Notes: a model not told the origin generated them from the sequence alone. DNA of 64,000 nucleotides from Monosiga brevicollis MX1 (GCF_000002865.3 NW_001865051.1:117642-181641), one strand, 5' to 3'; positions 46,914 to 59,160 are shown, numbered from the stretch's first letter. Numbers and translations are program-made.

Positions 46914-49871
46914 ATGGGTGATTATTCGCATCATGAGAGAGGATGGGTGCGACGCACTTCGGCACCGTACGACGAGCGTGCGCAACAACGATATGAAGAC
47001 CGGTCCAATGGGCAGCGCCGCGATGCCTGGCCCGAGCACCGTCCGTCCAGCGAAGCGAGGCCCGAGGGCCCCGCCTACAACCACGCCTTCAGCCACGGAC
47101 ACCCACATGATCATCGGGCGCGAGCTGCTAGGTTCGACGACCGCCGCGGAAACTACGATCGATTCAGCCCCCGCCACCACCAAGCCCGCTCATATCCGGG
47201 CCCAAACGGCCCAGACAATGGTCGAGGCCATTTCAAGACCCGACACCACCACCGGCAGCACGACTCTCCACGATCTGAATCACATTCGCCGCAGGGCAGC
47301 CAGTCCGACCCCCCTACTTTGGAGGTCCTGGAATCTAATCCTCATCTTCTCCAGGTGGGTGCTGGGTTTGCTTGTGGAGCTATGCTCGTTTGCGATATAG
47401 CGGCAGCTGTAGGTGCTCGCCAGGCTCAGCATCGCACTCATCATGTAACCAGGTGGTCATGAATCCCGGAGCTGGCTATGAAAGCCGCACCGATCTTCCA
47501 TTTGAAACCATTCTCAGGCCAGACGCCCCAGCGGTACCCTACCGCCGCCGCAAAAACGAGCGAAAATCAGGTGCTGAAAGCAAACGCCGTCCAGTCCTGT
47601 TTCAGCCCCTCCCCTGGCCCGTCTCCAACCGGTCGCTTGACATGGTCTGCTCTCATCTTCAACATCTGTCCTCTTCTCGCCTCACCACTCTCAGTCATTC
47701 ACTGGGGTCAGCGTAAGCTTTTGCTATGTGAGATCGAGTTTCTCTTGCTCCATGGCGACAAGGCGCCTCTCGTCGTCTACGCCGGTGCTGGTGAGCCTTG
47801 CTGGTTGGCTTCTCAAATATTCTTGAGTACAGTTGGGTCATGTCTACCCATTGCACACGGAGCCTCATGCCGGTCCCCATGGTGGAATCACCTGACAACA
47901 TCGGTTAGCACCTGGCCCACATGTCAAGATATTGATGGGCATGTTTCCCAAACACAGTTTTGTGTGCGTGGACCCCGCGCCCTTTTCCAAGCAACTGGTC
48001 GAAAATGATCGACTCATTTTGCGTCAGGTAAGCCTACTGTTGTATTTTGGTGTGCTTGTCACAATCTGTTCAAAGTGGGAACGCACGGGCGAACCTCATC
48101 CTGTGTGCACCCCTCGACGGGCAACAGGAAATGTTTACGGACGACGTGGCCCGCGAATTCGCGGACCGAGATGTCCTTTTTTTGTCAGACATTCGTAGCG
48201 CCGACCCGGATATCATGGACGAAAAGGTCAGCACCGCCTGTCGGGCTGCCTACCAGCCAACCGTCTCCACGTTTGCAGGTCCCTGCTTGTCATCTTAACT
48301 GACTTTGGCTTGGATTGTGCAGGAAGTTGACTCTCAAGTCGTGGCGGACCAAGAGGCGCAAATGCGTTGGCATCTTTTGATGAAAGCCAAGGCTTCCTTG
48401 CTCAAATTTCGACTCTCCTGGAAGGAGGGTATTACCAACTATCTCAAAGGTCCGTGAGTGTAGATTGCTCGCTCCGACGAGCTACTTCTGCCCACTTCAA
48501 CAGTTCTGTGCCACATGCCGTTCCTGATGTCCTGCTGTTGTTTCCATTCGCGATTTTAGGTGATATATACCTGCCAATCTGGGGTCCCATGACCACGACC
48601 GAAGCCCGCCTGCTGGTCGAGGGCACGGAGATGCAGGGGTACGACAATCAAAAGTATGAGCAGCAAATGTTCTTTTTCAACACGGTGGCGCGGGTGGCAC
48701 GGTATGAGCACGACGTCAAAGCCGTGGGCATCGATTTTTGCTACGACTGTCGCGCCGAGGTCAGGCGTGCAGCTGTGACCGTTTCCCATTACATTTTTAC
48801 CGCAAGCGTGCGCCTTTTCCCACCTGCTATTATCCTCACGAGCTCACTTTATCAATGGGTCGGTGGCACCTCCAGGTTGAGGTTCTTCGACGCTACATCA
48901 AGCAGGAGCGTACGGCTGATTTGAGTGCAGAGGAACTAGCAGAGCGCGTGGGTCGCTTGTCAGAGCGGTGCGTTGACCAAGACAACCCTGCAACGACACC
49001 TTGCCCCGTCTTGTCTGACCATCATCCGGCGAGTGATCGACTCTGTCTGATTGTTGGGACTCGCTCACCACCTGCTCCCGTTTGCTCAGAATTAGTCGGG
49101 AACTAGGCCATCGTACGCTGGCCGACGGCAACTCAGATCCAGGCGTGCGCAAACAAGGCATTATTCAACGTCAGGTATAGGCGGCAGCCCGCTGCCATGT
49201 TCGTTATGCTTGCCCAACACAAGCCTGATACTTGCTCGGCCTTGATGCTGATCGTAGTACATTGCTGGCAAGCCGGCCTATGCCAAACGCAAGCAACACG
49301 AGGCCCAGTACAGCAACACGGCCCAGCGCCTGATGGCTGGCATGGGCTATAAACAGGGCAAGGGGTTGGGGCGTGAGGCCCAGGGTGCTGCCGAGCCCAT
49401 TCTCGAATCCTCACAGGTGCGGCCAGAACAGCACAAGACCTTCCAATTTGGCTGGGCTCGTCACACCTGTGCCTCACCATGCACTGTCTTGGGTCATCGC
49501 TCCCTGTCTCTCTTTTCTTCCATTTATTTCAGATTGGCCGTCGCGGTTTGGGCTTTAGCCTGGCTGGACATCGCTTCGATGCCGAGAAGGAGGGTGCTGT
49601 TAATCATGACCAAAATCTGGACGAAAGCGGTGAAAAACCTGCCAAGACGGCCAAGCCCATGGCCTTCGAGTTGGCTGGACAAACGCTCTCGACCGTGGGC
49701 CAAGTGGCTTCAGACCTGAGCACCGGTGAGCCGCCGGCACAACGGACCAAGATCCAGAACGAGCACGAGACAGAGGCCTCGGAGCAAGGTGCTTCGGGTG
49801 ACGACGCGAAGCCATTGTCTCCAAGTCACAGTCAAGCTGAGACAGCGAAGAAGGAAGACGGCGAGATTTAG
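46914..49871 (+). CDS. VP39-family cap 2'-O-methyltransferase fused to a CMTR1-like G-patch
   Basis: Model of 624 residues in eleven exons: 46914-47354, 47453-47570, 47695-47790, 47909-48027, 48128-48226, 48323-48449, 48560-48759, 48876-48967, 49090-49174, 49258-49416 and 49533-49871; all phases close. Residues 1-147 are His/Arg/Ser-rich and disordered. Residues about 187-400 form a Rossmann methyltransferase resembling the poly(A) polymerase regulatory subunit/VP39 family (Pfam PARP_regulatory). WGQRKLLLCEIEFLLLHGD is followed by motif I VVYAGAAPGPHV, acidic D240, SDIRS (D279), SLLKFRL (K319) and YLPIWGP, consistent with the K-D-K-E type catalytic site. Residues about 478-525 are a G-patch: MAGMGYKQGKGLG, then IGRRGLGFSLAG, closest to the G-patch of animal cap methyltransferase CMTR1. 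The tail is acidic. Likely a nuclear mRNA cap-1 enzyme; activity is inferred. Confidence 0.88.
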
Positions 49872-49936
49872 CTTATGTTTGGTTTGCAATAGACGCCCGA
49901 GAGTTGGGCAGTCTGATGCTTTTTTGATGGATCTGA

Positions 49937-50050
49937 TCTCTGTCATTGTAAAAACAACAACAACAAGAGTCTGATCTCTGTCATTGTAAACAAGAGTCTG
50001 ATCTCTGTCATTGTAAAAACAACAACAACAAGAGTAGTAACAAGAACAAC
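49937..50050. repeat. Short tandem array (TCTGATCTCTGTCATTGTAAA units)
   Basis: Three copies of a unit beginning tctgatctctgtcattgtaa. The first and third are followed by AACAACAACAACAAGAG spacers and the second by a shorter one. The array lies about 65 bases after the stop codon, so probably within the 3' untranslated region. Confidence 0.85.
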
Positions 50051-50570
50051 AAAAACAAGCGTAGTCACATCAGCTCCAAGGCTTGATCTACCAGTGGAGA
50101 CAGGACCACCTTGCTTGCTCTGCTCTGGATCGCTTTTCGTGGCTTTGGAGGTCAACGTGAACTGCTGGTGCTGGTGATGTGATGCGAAATGTGAGCCATT
50201 GACCTCTAACGAGTTACTCATGAAAGCCCCCTTCAGTCTCCGTGATGGCAGGCAACTTGACCATTTCTCATGTCTCTATCATCGTACAGCTCCCCTTCGC
50301 ACCTTCCCCCCTCCCCCCCCTATGTCTGAGATCTGAGATCATCTACTATGCCATGGCGACTCCCTCCCTCCCATTGTGCGTGAGAATTCCACTTCTCGAA
50401 AGCAAAAAAAAATCACACACATTTACACATTTACACACTTACAACCTTAAACTTACACACTTACACACTTACAAGCACATGTACATGTCTTACATTCGGA
50501 CTCGAAACACCAGGACTGTTAACGTTCTTGTTGTTGTTGTTGTCGGACTCGGCTGAGCCCCAAACGTAAG

Positions 50571-50650
50571 GTACACACACACACGCACTCACGCACACAC
50601 ACGCACTCACGCACACACACACACACACACACACGCGCACTCACGCACTC
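50571..50650. repeat. (CA)n / CACG repeat upstream of the FYVE kinase
   Basis: CA runs alternating with ACTCACG units, about 105-185 bases before the FYVE-kinase ATG. Confidence 0.85.
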
Positions 50651-50754
50651 GAAGATCAGTCGCCTTACAGTGACTGTGTTGGATTTTTTTTTTTTTTGGG
50701 ACCTTGACACCTCACTGCTGCTGCGGTTGGCGAGAGCAGGAGCGACCGAGGAGC

Positions 50755-53700
50755 ATGGAGGCGACGACGGCGGTGGCCAGTGCCTTTGATCAGGATGATG
50801 CCCCGCCTCCGTATGCTTGCGATGGGCCGGACTTGGAAAAGCCTGGTGCCGCTTCGATGAGGCAGCCTGGCTTCACGGCCACGCCCGCACCCGGTCTGGC
50901 GCCCACACTCGCGCCCGTGCCTACGCCCGCGCCTGCCCCAGCACACGCCATGTATCCAGGTAGAAAGCCTCGCCAACCACGCTCTGCCGCCTCCATGTCC
51001 CCACCCCCCTTCTTCAAGACAAACCAGAAAGATAGCAAATCCTCATGTACCTGCCTTTCCGCGCCAATGCCTAGCCACGCTTGGCTCCGCGATGCCTCCT
51101 CCAGCCTTCAACTCAGCGCAGGGCTTTCCGGCCATCCCTCAAAACATGACCATGGCACCTCAAATGAACCCAATTGCAGCTAATGGCCAAGTGCGCTTCC
51201 TCCCTTCTTGCAGTGGCAAATGGTATGATTGCGAGCTCACACCAAGGGTCTTGTACGTTTTTCCACACGGAGTAGCTTGTCATGTTGGAGCTGCCTCGGC
51301 AACAGTGGGAGCCCGATGAGGCACGACAAGGCTGTAATCTCTGCGAAATGCGCTTCACCTTTTTCAAGCGCCGCCATCACTGTCGGTTCGTTGACTTTTT
51401 CTCCTCTCCACGATTACCCCTACCACGTCTACTGCTCAAAGCAGGAAGACCGAGGATACACAGGCCAGCTCATCACTCTTGTCTTTCTGCTGACGTGCTC
51501 TGTTAGTCTGTGTGGTATTTTGGCGTGCGAGGCTTGCTCAGGGCGGCGCCACCCACTGTATGCCTCCACCCGCATTTGCAAGCGTTGCTACAGCACAGTC
51601 ATTGCCAAGGCCGCAGGCCTGCATGGCATGGATTGGTATCATGGTTCGTATGGCATTAGCTCCGGGTGAAGCAAGCTTGCCTCGCCCCTGATGCTCAGGC
51701 ATCCACACTGATCATTGTTTATCCACCACATAGGGCCAGTCAGCCGCTCGTTGGCCGTGGTGCGCCTGACTCATGAGCTGGCGGCAAACGGCGACTTTCT
51801 GGTGCGCGAGTCCAGCAGCGTTGATGGCTTTGTCTGCATCTCAATCCGTGTTGCTCCTGATAGCATTCAGCATATCCTGGTAGGCCCGGTGCATCAGCTT
51901 TCCGTCTGACCTGATGATGTTTCGTTGGATACAGCATCTCACGAGTTGTTGGACTGTTTCGCTTGCCACATCGACCTAGATTCGTGGTTCAGCAGGGCAG
52001 TGGATGACACAGCGAGGCGGCACTGCGTACCCCACGATCCAAAAGCTGATTGAACGCATGATGGAGTCTCAAATGATCAAGCGCCCTGCAGCAGTCTTGG
52101 ATAGCCATGGCCGTCCCGTAGCGATTATCGACTCCTGCCCAAGCTGCGATTTTGCTCTCCCCGATCGCCTTGCTCGGGTATGCCCGATCAGTTTTGGCCG
52201 TCCGTGCAGATCATGTCACACTCACGCGTGTTTCTTTTTTTTTTTTTTTTCTTTCTTTTTTTTCGTGGCCAACTATTCGGTTCACATGTTCAGAATGCCG
52301 CTGATGACCATCCTTTTTGCCCCAATTGCGGCACGCGACTGCGATCAACGCAAGCACACCTCGAGACGTATGCCCTCTACGATCATGATGACGCTGGAGG
52401 TGTAACTGCCTCAGCGCCGCAAGAGGGCATGTACAGCGAGCTTGATGACAATCGTGTCATCACCAATGTGCCAGAGCCCGTTTCGGTGCCAATTCACGAG
52501 CCCGCGGGATCTGCTGTGGAAGCTGTGGGGGCGACGGAAGCTCCTGCGTTCAGCCCAACTCCGGTGACAAATCCCCTGCCGCAACCAGCTCAAGCGCCGG
52601 CCACCCAACCGCAATCGGTATGTTGGCCTTTTGTCAAAATCTCGCACCGTCTCCTTGATCCCTTGTGATTTGACCGCCGCTCACTCCCGTTTTGCATGGA
52701 TAATTAAAGGTGCCCGGCGGCTATTCGCTGCCACCCGTGGCGAATCTTCAGCAAGTGCACCCAAACTGGCAGCAAGATGAGCGGCTTCGACTACTCAGCC
52801 CGCTCATCTTGAACCGTGCCGAGTTGAGTTTCCGGTTCGGCTCACTTGGTAGGTTTCCCCCTCCCCCCCGCCCCCCATAATCGCGCAAACTAGCCAGACA
52901 CATGTGGCGTATTTGGTGCGGTAGCTCATTCAGCTGTTGTGCTGCCCATCCAGGCAAAGGCGCCAGCGGCAACGTGAAACCCGCCACCTTCCGTCAAGAA
53001 GCGGTGGGTCATCTCGCGATGTACCACCATACCTCATGGTTGCAGGTTGGCATCGTGTACACACCCTGTTCTCAACGCCGTATGAACCATGCGTGCGCCC
53101 GGTTCTGCAGGTTGTCATCAAACAGGCACATGAAGGCTGGGAAGATGCCATCTTGCACGAGGCAATTTGCCTCTCCGGGTTGCACCATCCGCGTGTCGTG
53201 AAGATGATTGGACTTCTTCTTGACCATCCCCGTCCAGCCTTGGTCATGGCTGAAGCTCAGCAAGGCTCCCTCTCAAGGTTGGTCCTGACGTCGTATCACT
53301 CATGCTCTACTTGGCTTTGCTCATGAAGCATGCCACACTTGTGCCACATGTGCGAACCAGATATCTGGAGAAGACCTCCGTCAAGAAGGTGACGCCGCAA
53401 GTGCGCCTCAAGTTTGTGACTCAGGTGTGAATTTTCAATGCCGTCATGGATTGCCAAGGTTTGCACCGCCCTCTTTGGGAGCTCACGCCGTTTGATCTGC
53501 CTCCCACGTTTGAAATTGCCTGCTTAGATCTGCGAAGCGCTCGAGTTTCTGGCCTCGCGAACAATCGCGCACGGTAAGCGTTTGCGGCCGAATGTCACAG
53601 CTGAAGCTACTCTATGTACTCATGCAACTGAATCCCAATAGGCGATCTGGCTACCCGTAACGTACTTTTGAACAGCAATACCGATTGCATTCTTGGTGAT

Positions 53701-54477
53701 TTTGACCTGGCATCATGGCAGGTACGCACTCGCATCGAGCGTGTCTCGAGCATATTCTTTGTCGTCTCCGTGTGAGATTCAAGTTGATATTTGCACGCAT
53801 GCTATACTCTACGCAGGGCTCAGTGCGCAAGGACTACGCCGAGCGCATTGCCGTGCGTTGGATTGCACCCGAGGTACATCACCCTCTGAGACTTTTGAAG
53901 GCGCAAGCTGAGCTCCGACGTTTGGGTGTTACAATATTGCCTCATTCCTGTCTGTTTGGTTGGTGGCCAATTCTGACTGGGTTTTTCCATCCGCAGTTAT
54001 TGTTCAAGACCGCTCTGCCCACACCCTGCTCTGATATGTGGAGCTACGGTAGGCTGCCTGACGAAAAAGATTCAGGCCGACGCAACCGGCATGCTCATCA
54101 CAGGCATCTTTATCCGAATGGCTCGAAATGGCACCATCCCGTAGGCGTGACGTGCTGGGAAATCTACAGCCATGGATCAAAGCCGTACGGCAAGATGAGC
54201 CTGAATGATGTCCGAGCTGCTTTGCACGCTGGCACGGCCCGCCTCGCTCCACCCCAAGTAAGCTCGAATTCCTTTCAAATCAGGCCACCAGCCGCATGCA
54301 CGGGCAAAATCTTGCCCAGCAAACGCACCGCACGCTCATCAACCCTTGTACTCACGGCAGCACATTGAAGAGGGGGCGTGGCATACGCTGTTTGCCCCGT
54401 GCTTCCTTCCTCCAGCTTCGCGCGTGACAGCGACAGCGATGCGCCACATCTTGTCGACTGTCACCCTTCCCAAGTGA
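50755..54477 (+). CDS. FYVE-SH2-zinc ribbon-tyrosine kinase
   Basis: Model of 706 residues in 17 exons (50755-50959, 51075-51190, 51276-51385, 51507-51643, 51734-51879, 51980-52177, 52294-52617, 52710-52848, 52954-53003, 53111-53277, 53361-53424, 53528-53573, 53642-53721, 53817-53873, 53997-54048, 54145-54257, 54361-54477), all phases closing. A Pro/Ala-rich N-terminus precedes a FYVE finger (residues 118-171: W118-x-x-D, RRHHCRLCG, RICKRC) predicted to bind PI3P on endosomes. An SH2 domain (187-270) has WYHG and DFLVRES with Arg214. C291-x2-C294 and C313-x2-C316 form a zinc-ribbon-like pair. The kinase domain (about 450-700) has GKGASGNV, Lys479, Asp569 and Asn574, APE and DMWSYGVTCWEIYSHGSKPY, clearly tyrosine-kinase type. 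HRD is HGD and DFG is DFD, so activity may be altered. FYVE-containing tyrosine kinases occur in choanoflagellate kinomes but not animals, to my knowledge. Confidence 0.9.
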
Positions 54478-54788
54478 AGGCCCGGTGCGGCAATTTCAAC
54501 GAACATGTTTCGCATTGATTCAGATGATAACGATACTTGTAGTGATACGACGCCCTTGTGTTGTAGTTGTTCATATTGCTGGTGAGGACCGCCGCCAGCA
54601 GTGAGTGGTGAAAGTATAGTCGTGGAGAGAGCGAGCTGTCCTCAGTGGCAAGTCGATCACTTGCTTATACCCCTAGCCAAGTTCAATTAACATGAAAATT
54701 TCTCTCATTTCAGTCTACTAATTATCCTTTTAATCAAGCGGCAGCCAAGTCGAAATGTTCAAGTCATCGCGCGCGTGCAGCCACGAGG
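54478..54788. other. Convergent intergenic region
   Basis: About 310 AT-richer bases between the stops of the FYVE kinase and COP1. Nothing specific is seen. Confidence 0.6.
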
Positions 54789-57690
54789 TTATTCGTGATG
54801 CAGCTGGTACACGAGCAACGTGCCCTCACTGTTGGCCACGAGCAGTGCATCGTCGGTCCGTCGCCAAGATACGGCAGACACAAATCCACGAGACGCGGGC
54901 TCAGCGCCTGCTTGACCAGCCGCAACCACGGGTTGGGGCACCGCTGCTTCGGTGTCACAGGCACCTCGAAGCAGAGGCGCAGTCAGCCCCTTGTAATACA
55001 CGTACACCGCGTTGTCCTCTGACCCTGTTACGAAAAAATTGGCGTCTCGGCGTGCCAGGCCAACAAAGTTTCTCTCGTTGCAGTGCCCGGCGAACGCGCG
55101 ATGGGCGTTTTGCTGGTCCACACGCCACACGCGCAGCGTGCCATCCGTGGAAGCAGAGAGGAGCTCGTGGCCAGACAGAAACTGAACGTAAGATACAGCC
55201 TTTTCGTGCCCACGGAAGGTCCACACCTCCTTGTTGGGCTTTCGCAGGTCGTAGTAGTGGATGTGGTGATCGGCCGAGCCAAATGCCACGTAGTTGCTGT
55301 GCCAACAATCACATGAGAACCACACCCTCGCGCTCACATTCACACAGTGGCTCAAGAGGCAAGCAGACGAGGCCTCACCCGTCAGATTCATTGAAGCGCA
55401 CGCAGCAGACGTTGGCTGGGCCCGTCATTGTGTATACCGAGTGCTGAGGGATTCGAGTGCTCCAGATCTTGACTGTGTTTGTGAACCATCCAAACAGAGA
55501 TTGACATTGAGCAAAGTCCCGTGTAATCGGAGCAGCCAAGGAAAAAAAACAACAACAAAGGGCAGTAGCGCCACTACCGCCCGTACCTTGTCGATCATCA
55601 GAGCCGCTGGCTAGCAGCACAGGGTTCTGTCGGTTCACATCCACGGACCACACCCGGCGCTCGTGTTCCTGCAGTGGCAACGATGCAGACCTTGGTCAGG
55701 CTCACAGTGCTTTGTTCAAGCTGTTTGTGAACGCGATGCATACCTGGAATACTGTGATGGGAGTGCCCGCGTTAACGTCCCATACGCGTACGCTGCCGTG
55801 GTTGTCTGTGTGTGAGCGGTAATTCGTAAGAGTGAGCACTACCGGGTAGATGGGCTGCGGTTACGCGTGGCGGGAACCTTAGACACAGAGAGCAACGTGC
55901 ACAATGGCATGCTTCGCGTTGAACGTCACACCTGAGCTGGCGAGCTGATGCCCTTGGACTGGGTTCCAAGCTAAACAGCTGATCTTGGAGGGGCAGTCCA
56001 TAGTCAGGATGGGTAAATGAATCTCCGCGCCTTGTCTGCCGCGGCTCAGAACCGTGTTGTAATCGTAGACACGAATTTGCTTGCTCACGCCGGCAGTGGC
56101 AAAGCGGTTTTCTTCAGGGTCCAACTCAATGCTACAGCATCAAGAGCACAGAAGTTGGCAATTCGGCGAAATTGAGGTGGATTGGGAAGATCGTCATGGA
56201 CACAGCATCAGAGGGTCAGTGTGGGGTTCACAAACCTGGAGACAATTGAGTTGTTGTTGTACAAATCACCGTAACGCAAGCGGCACACAGATTCCAGGCG
56301 TGCAAATTGATCCATGTTGCGCACATCATCCGCGAAGCGCCGAAAGGCCTCTCGCTTATCATCGGCCACGGCTACAGGGTTGGGAACACGGGACAGAGAT
56401 GAGTGCACTCGGCCGGTACTCTTCTCGGCTACCATCCGCCCAACGCCCATGCGCGGTAACAAACCGTGGTGTTCCAGGTAGGCCTCTTGCAAATCGTCAA
56501 AGTGTTTGTACAAGCGTGCTTGCAGGCGCCGCTGATGATTGGCTCCGACCTAAACTCGCACAAGGTGGTCATGTTAGCAAACCATTTGGGACGCAGACAA
56601 AGCAGTATTCAGGCTGCATGCACGAGCCAAGGAAGCAGGGTTGAGACTTACCATCAGATGCGGCAGCTGGTCTCGGGACTCGGAGGCATGTTCAAAGTCG
56701 AATACCGCCCTTTGCGAGTCCGATGAGCTGGTGTCGATGGTGGGTGTCGATGTGGAAATGATGGATTCTGCTGCTTGTACCGGCTGTAACTGCTCAAGCC
56801 CACTGTCAAAGAGTTGCATTTGCTGGTTGAGACGTGCCATTTCGCGTTGCCGGCGCAGTTTGGCCCGCTCCAGAAAGGTCCGGCAAGCCTCGTGAAGCAT
56901 CTCCTCACCCTGTCGCCAAGAACAGCCATGAGGTCAACTGCAGTACCCCACAACTTTTGAGTTGGTCCAGTGTTGGACAGCATACCTCGTCCAGCTCTTT
57001 GGTGGATGGTGTTTGGTTGGAGGTGGAATGGGTCACGGCCAGGGGGGCCTTGCGACCCATGCTTGCCGGAACCTGAGTCTCAACGCCGCTATCGCGTGAA
57101 GATGAATCAGTTTCTGAATCTAATAATACGGCCGGTGGGGTGAGCCCAGTAGAGCCAGTCAAGTCGAGAACGGCGACGTCTACACACCAAGTTGTGCTTC
57201 GTCGGTACAAGGAAGAAGGTCGTCTGGCGCCCAAGTGGCATTACAATCACGCGCTGGGCACGCAACTCGGGCGGGCTGGGTTGCATTGGCAAATGTCTGG
57301 CAGCATGCGCCACTGAATAGTCACGTGTGCGCCAAAGGCATCGGGGAAGTTGCATGAGAGCGGGCATCAAGTTACTTCGGCAGCGAGAGGATCACGCCTG
57401 GCGTACCAGAAAACATGAAGGCATGGCGCTCGGACGGGACAAGTGGGCGCGTGGAGACACACGGGGCTGGAGGGACGATCAGAAGTGAGAGAGTCAACCA
57501 ACGGCAGAACCACTACCATACGAAATGCTTTGCACAAGACGCACCAAACAAGAGCATGGGAAGAGGCAGCCTTGAGTTTGGCGCGTTTGGCATCGGGAGA
57601 AGGATGGTCCACGGACAAGGCTTCAGCAGCACGGCAGTCGACTGCGGAAGGGCAGTGACTTGAAGAAGCCGGTGAAAGCACGGTACTCAT
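54789..57690 (-). CDS. COP1: COP1 (RFWD2) E3 ubiquitin ligase
   Basis: RING-coiled coil-WD40 ubiquitin ligase that recruits substrates to CUL4-DDB1. Model of 659 residues on the minus strand: exons 57545-57690, 57407-57466, 57251-57312, 56986-57179, 56652-56909, 56236-56549, 55932-56131, 55744-55805, 55587-55668, 55379-55472 and 54789-55296. Splicing of three small exons assembles a RING finger at residues 49-90: C49PVC52, C64-L-H66, C69-x2-C72, C87-x2-H90. The final zinc ligand is His, not the usual Cys. A Glu/Gln/Arg-rich helical segment follows (EMLHEACRTFLERAKLRRQR). The COP1-specific block LYNNNSIVSSIELD precedes the WD40 propeller (FATAGVSKQIRVYDYN, VWDVNAG, HERRVWSVDV, SGSDDRQVKIWS, FGSADHHIHYYDLR, SASTDGTLRVW, GSEDNAVYVYY). 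These agree closely with animal and plant COP1. The RING exons were invisible as single ORFs. Confidence 0.93.
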
Positions 57691-59035
57691 GGTGCTTGTT
57701 AGGGAAAACCAAATCCCTCAGTCACACACGATGATCGCAAGCAGTAGTAGCGATGGCGACCGAGAACGCGTTCAGGGCAGCGACCCAGAATGAGGCTGGC
57801 AAATGCACGTGCGTGTCAGAAAGAAAAGCAGCAAGTGGCAGTCGGTCGCGAATGCAGCAATCAACAAGAGGTTGCGAGGGAAATGCGTGGACGAGGGCAG
57901 AAGCCGAGGGTGGTGTCAGGGCGATGGTGTTTGCAAATGCAGCAGTCGGACAGTGTTATGTCACACGGCACGAGGCGGGAAAATAAGACCAAGGTCCGTG
58001 TGTTTGCCCGATGGTATGATGTGATTGGTGGATGGGATGTGTATGTGTACGATGATCAAGGGCGATCCACACAGCCAATGGGCAATGGGCGGCACTGCAT
58101 GGGATGGCAGGTGGTGTTCCTTCGTTTTCCCCTTGCGCCGCTCGGCTCCCGTGCCTAGATCGGGGGTTCCTTTCTGTTCTCTCCTTTGAGCTGTTATCTG
58201 CATGCACCGACTCAACGGCTGGCATCCTGCGACTTGACGTGACAGCGTCAATTGGAGGCAATATCGGCCTCTCTTTCCCTCAACACGGCCCGAGTCAACC
58301 AAGCGCCGGCTCTTGGTTGATGATGATGGAGAGGTGAATTGGGGACGTGATCAGACTTGGGTTGCGAATGGGCACATGTCCTCAGTTGTGTGCCTTTAAT
58401 TGAAATGGGCCACGCCGAAGGAATCGGTGATGGTGATGGAGGCGGATGTGACCGGAAACCGTGAAGGCATGAAAGGTGATGGGTCGTTCGAGGAGGGCGG
58501 TGTTTGCGATTGCGATGCGCTCCTCAAACAGAGAAGCCTTTGCAAGCAACCATATTCGCGCGGGGCTGCTGGTGATGGAGGTCATCCACTTTTTGCGCCA
58601 CGAAACGCCTACTCGCTCAAAACTTGCATGGTCGGCGTAGGGACAAAGGAGGCTGATGGCCATCACCCCACAGGACATGGCTGTCAATCTTCCAACGCCA
58701 CTCTCACCAGCAACCCAGGTGGAGGTGACATGGTACATCACACGGGAAGGGAATCTAGGTCATGTGTAGGCGCGCCTGAGTCGTCTCGGTCGGCTCAAAG
58801 CCCATAACAGGCGAGGGATTCTTTAAACGATCAGCAATGTGACACGGCGCACGTCGCCAGGCTGGCCGAAAGGAAGCATCACGATCCACAGCATCCCTCC
58901 TTACCGGCTTTCCTTCTACCCATCTGGTACCCTGAGCCTCGAACCACCACGACTGCATTTGCTTCACTTGAGCCATGGGGTGCATACCCATACGCACACA
59001 AAATGGCGCAGATGTGATCAAGCTGTCACATGCAC

Positions 59036-59160
59036 CACTCTCTACCTCTCTACTCTCTACTCTCTCTACTCTCTCTCTTCTTTCATCTCTCTCTCTACTC
59101 TACCTCTCTACTCTCTCTACTCTCTCTCTCTCTACTCTCTACTCTCTCTCAACTCTCTTC
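59036..59160 (+). repeat. CT/CTCTA-rich tract
   Basis: Interrupted (CT)n with TACTCTCTAC units. Unlike the other CT tracts in the window it does not precede a gene I can identify, unless the ORF from 59253 is real. Confidence 0.85.

Larger units (their letters stand above)
49872..50754. other. Intergenic region with tandem repeats
   Basis: Contains a short tandem array just after the cap-methyltransferase gene and CA-rich repeats before the FYVE kinase. No gene is seen. Confidence 0.6.

Noticed and set aside
46914-49871. Recent viral insertion, because of the VP39-family domain
   Set aside because: The gene has ten spliceosomal introns with donors like its neighbours, a G-patch of cellular type, and host genes on both sides.
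57251-57690. Idea that this COP1 lacks a RING finger
   Set aside because: Splicing exon 1 to two 60-62 base exons restores a full C-x2-C, C-x-H, C-x2-C, C-x2-H RING in frame.
58382-58807. Overlapping ORFs of 119 and 135 codons on opposite strands
   Set aside because: Neither has a recognisable domain, splice context or compositional advantage over the other.
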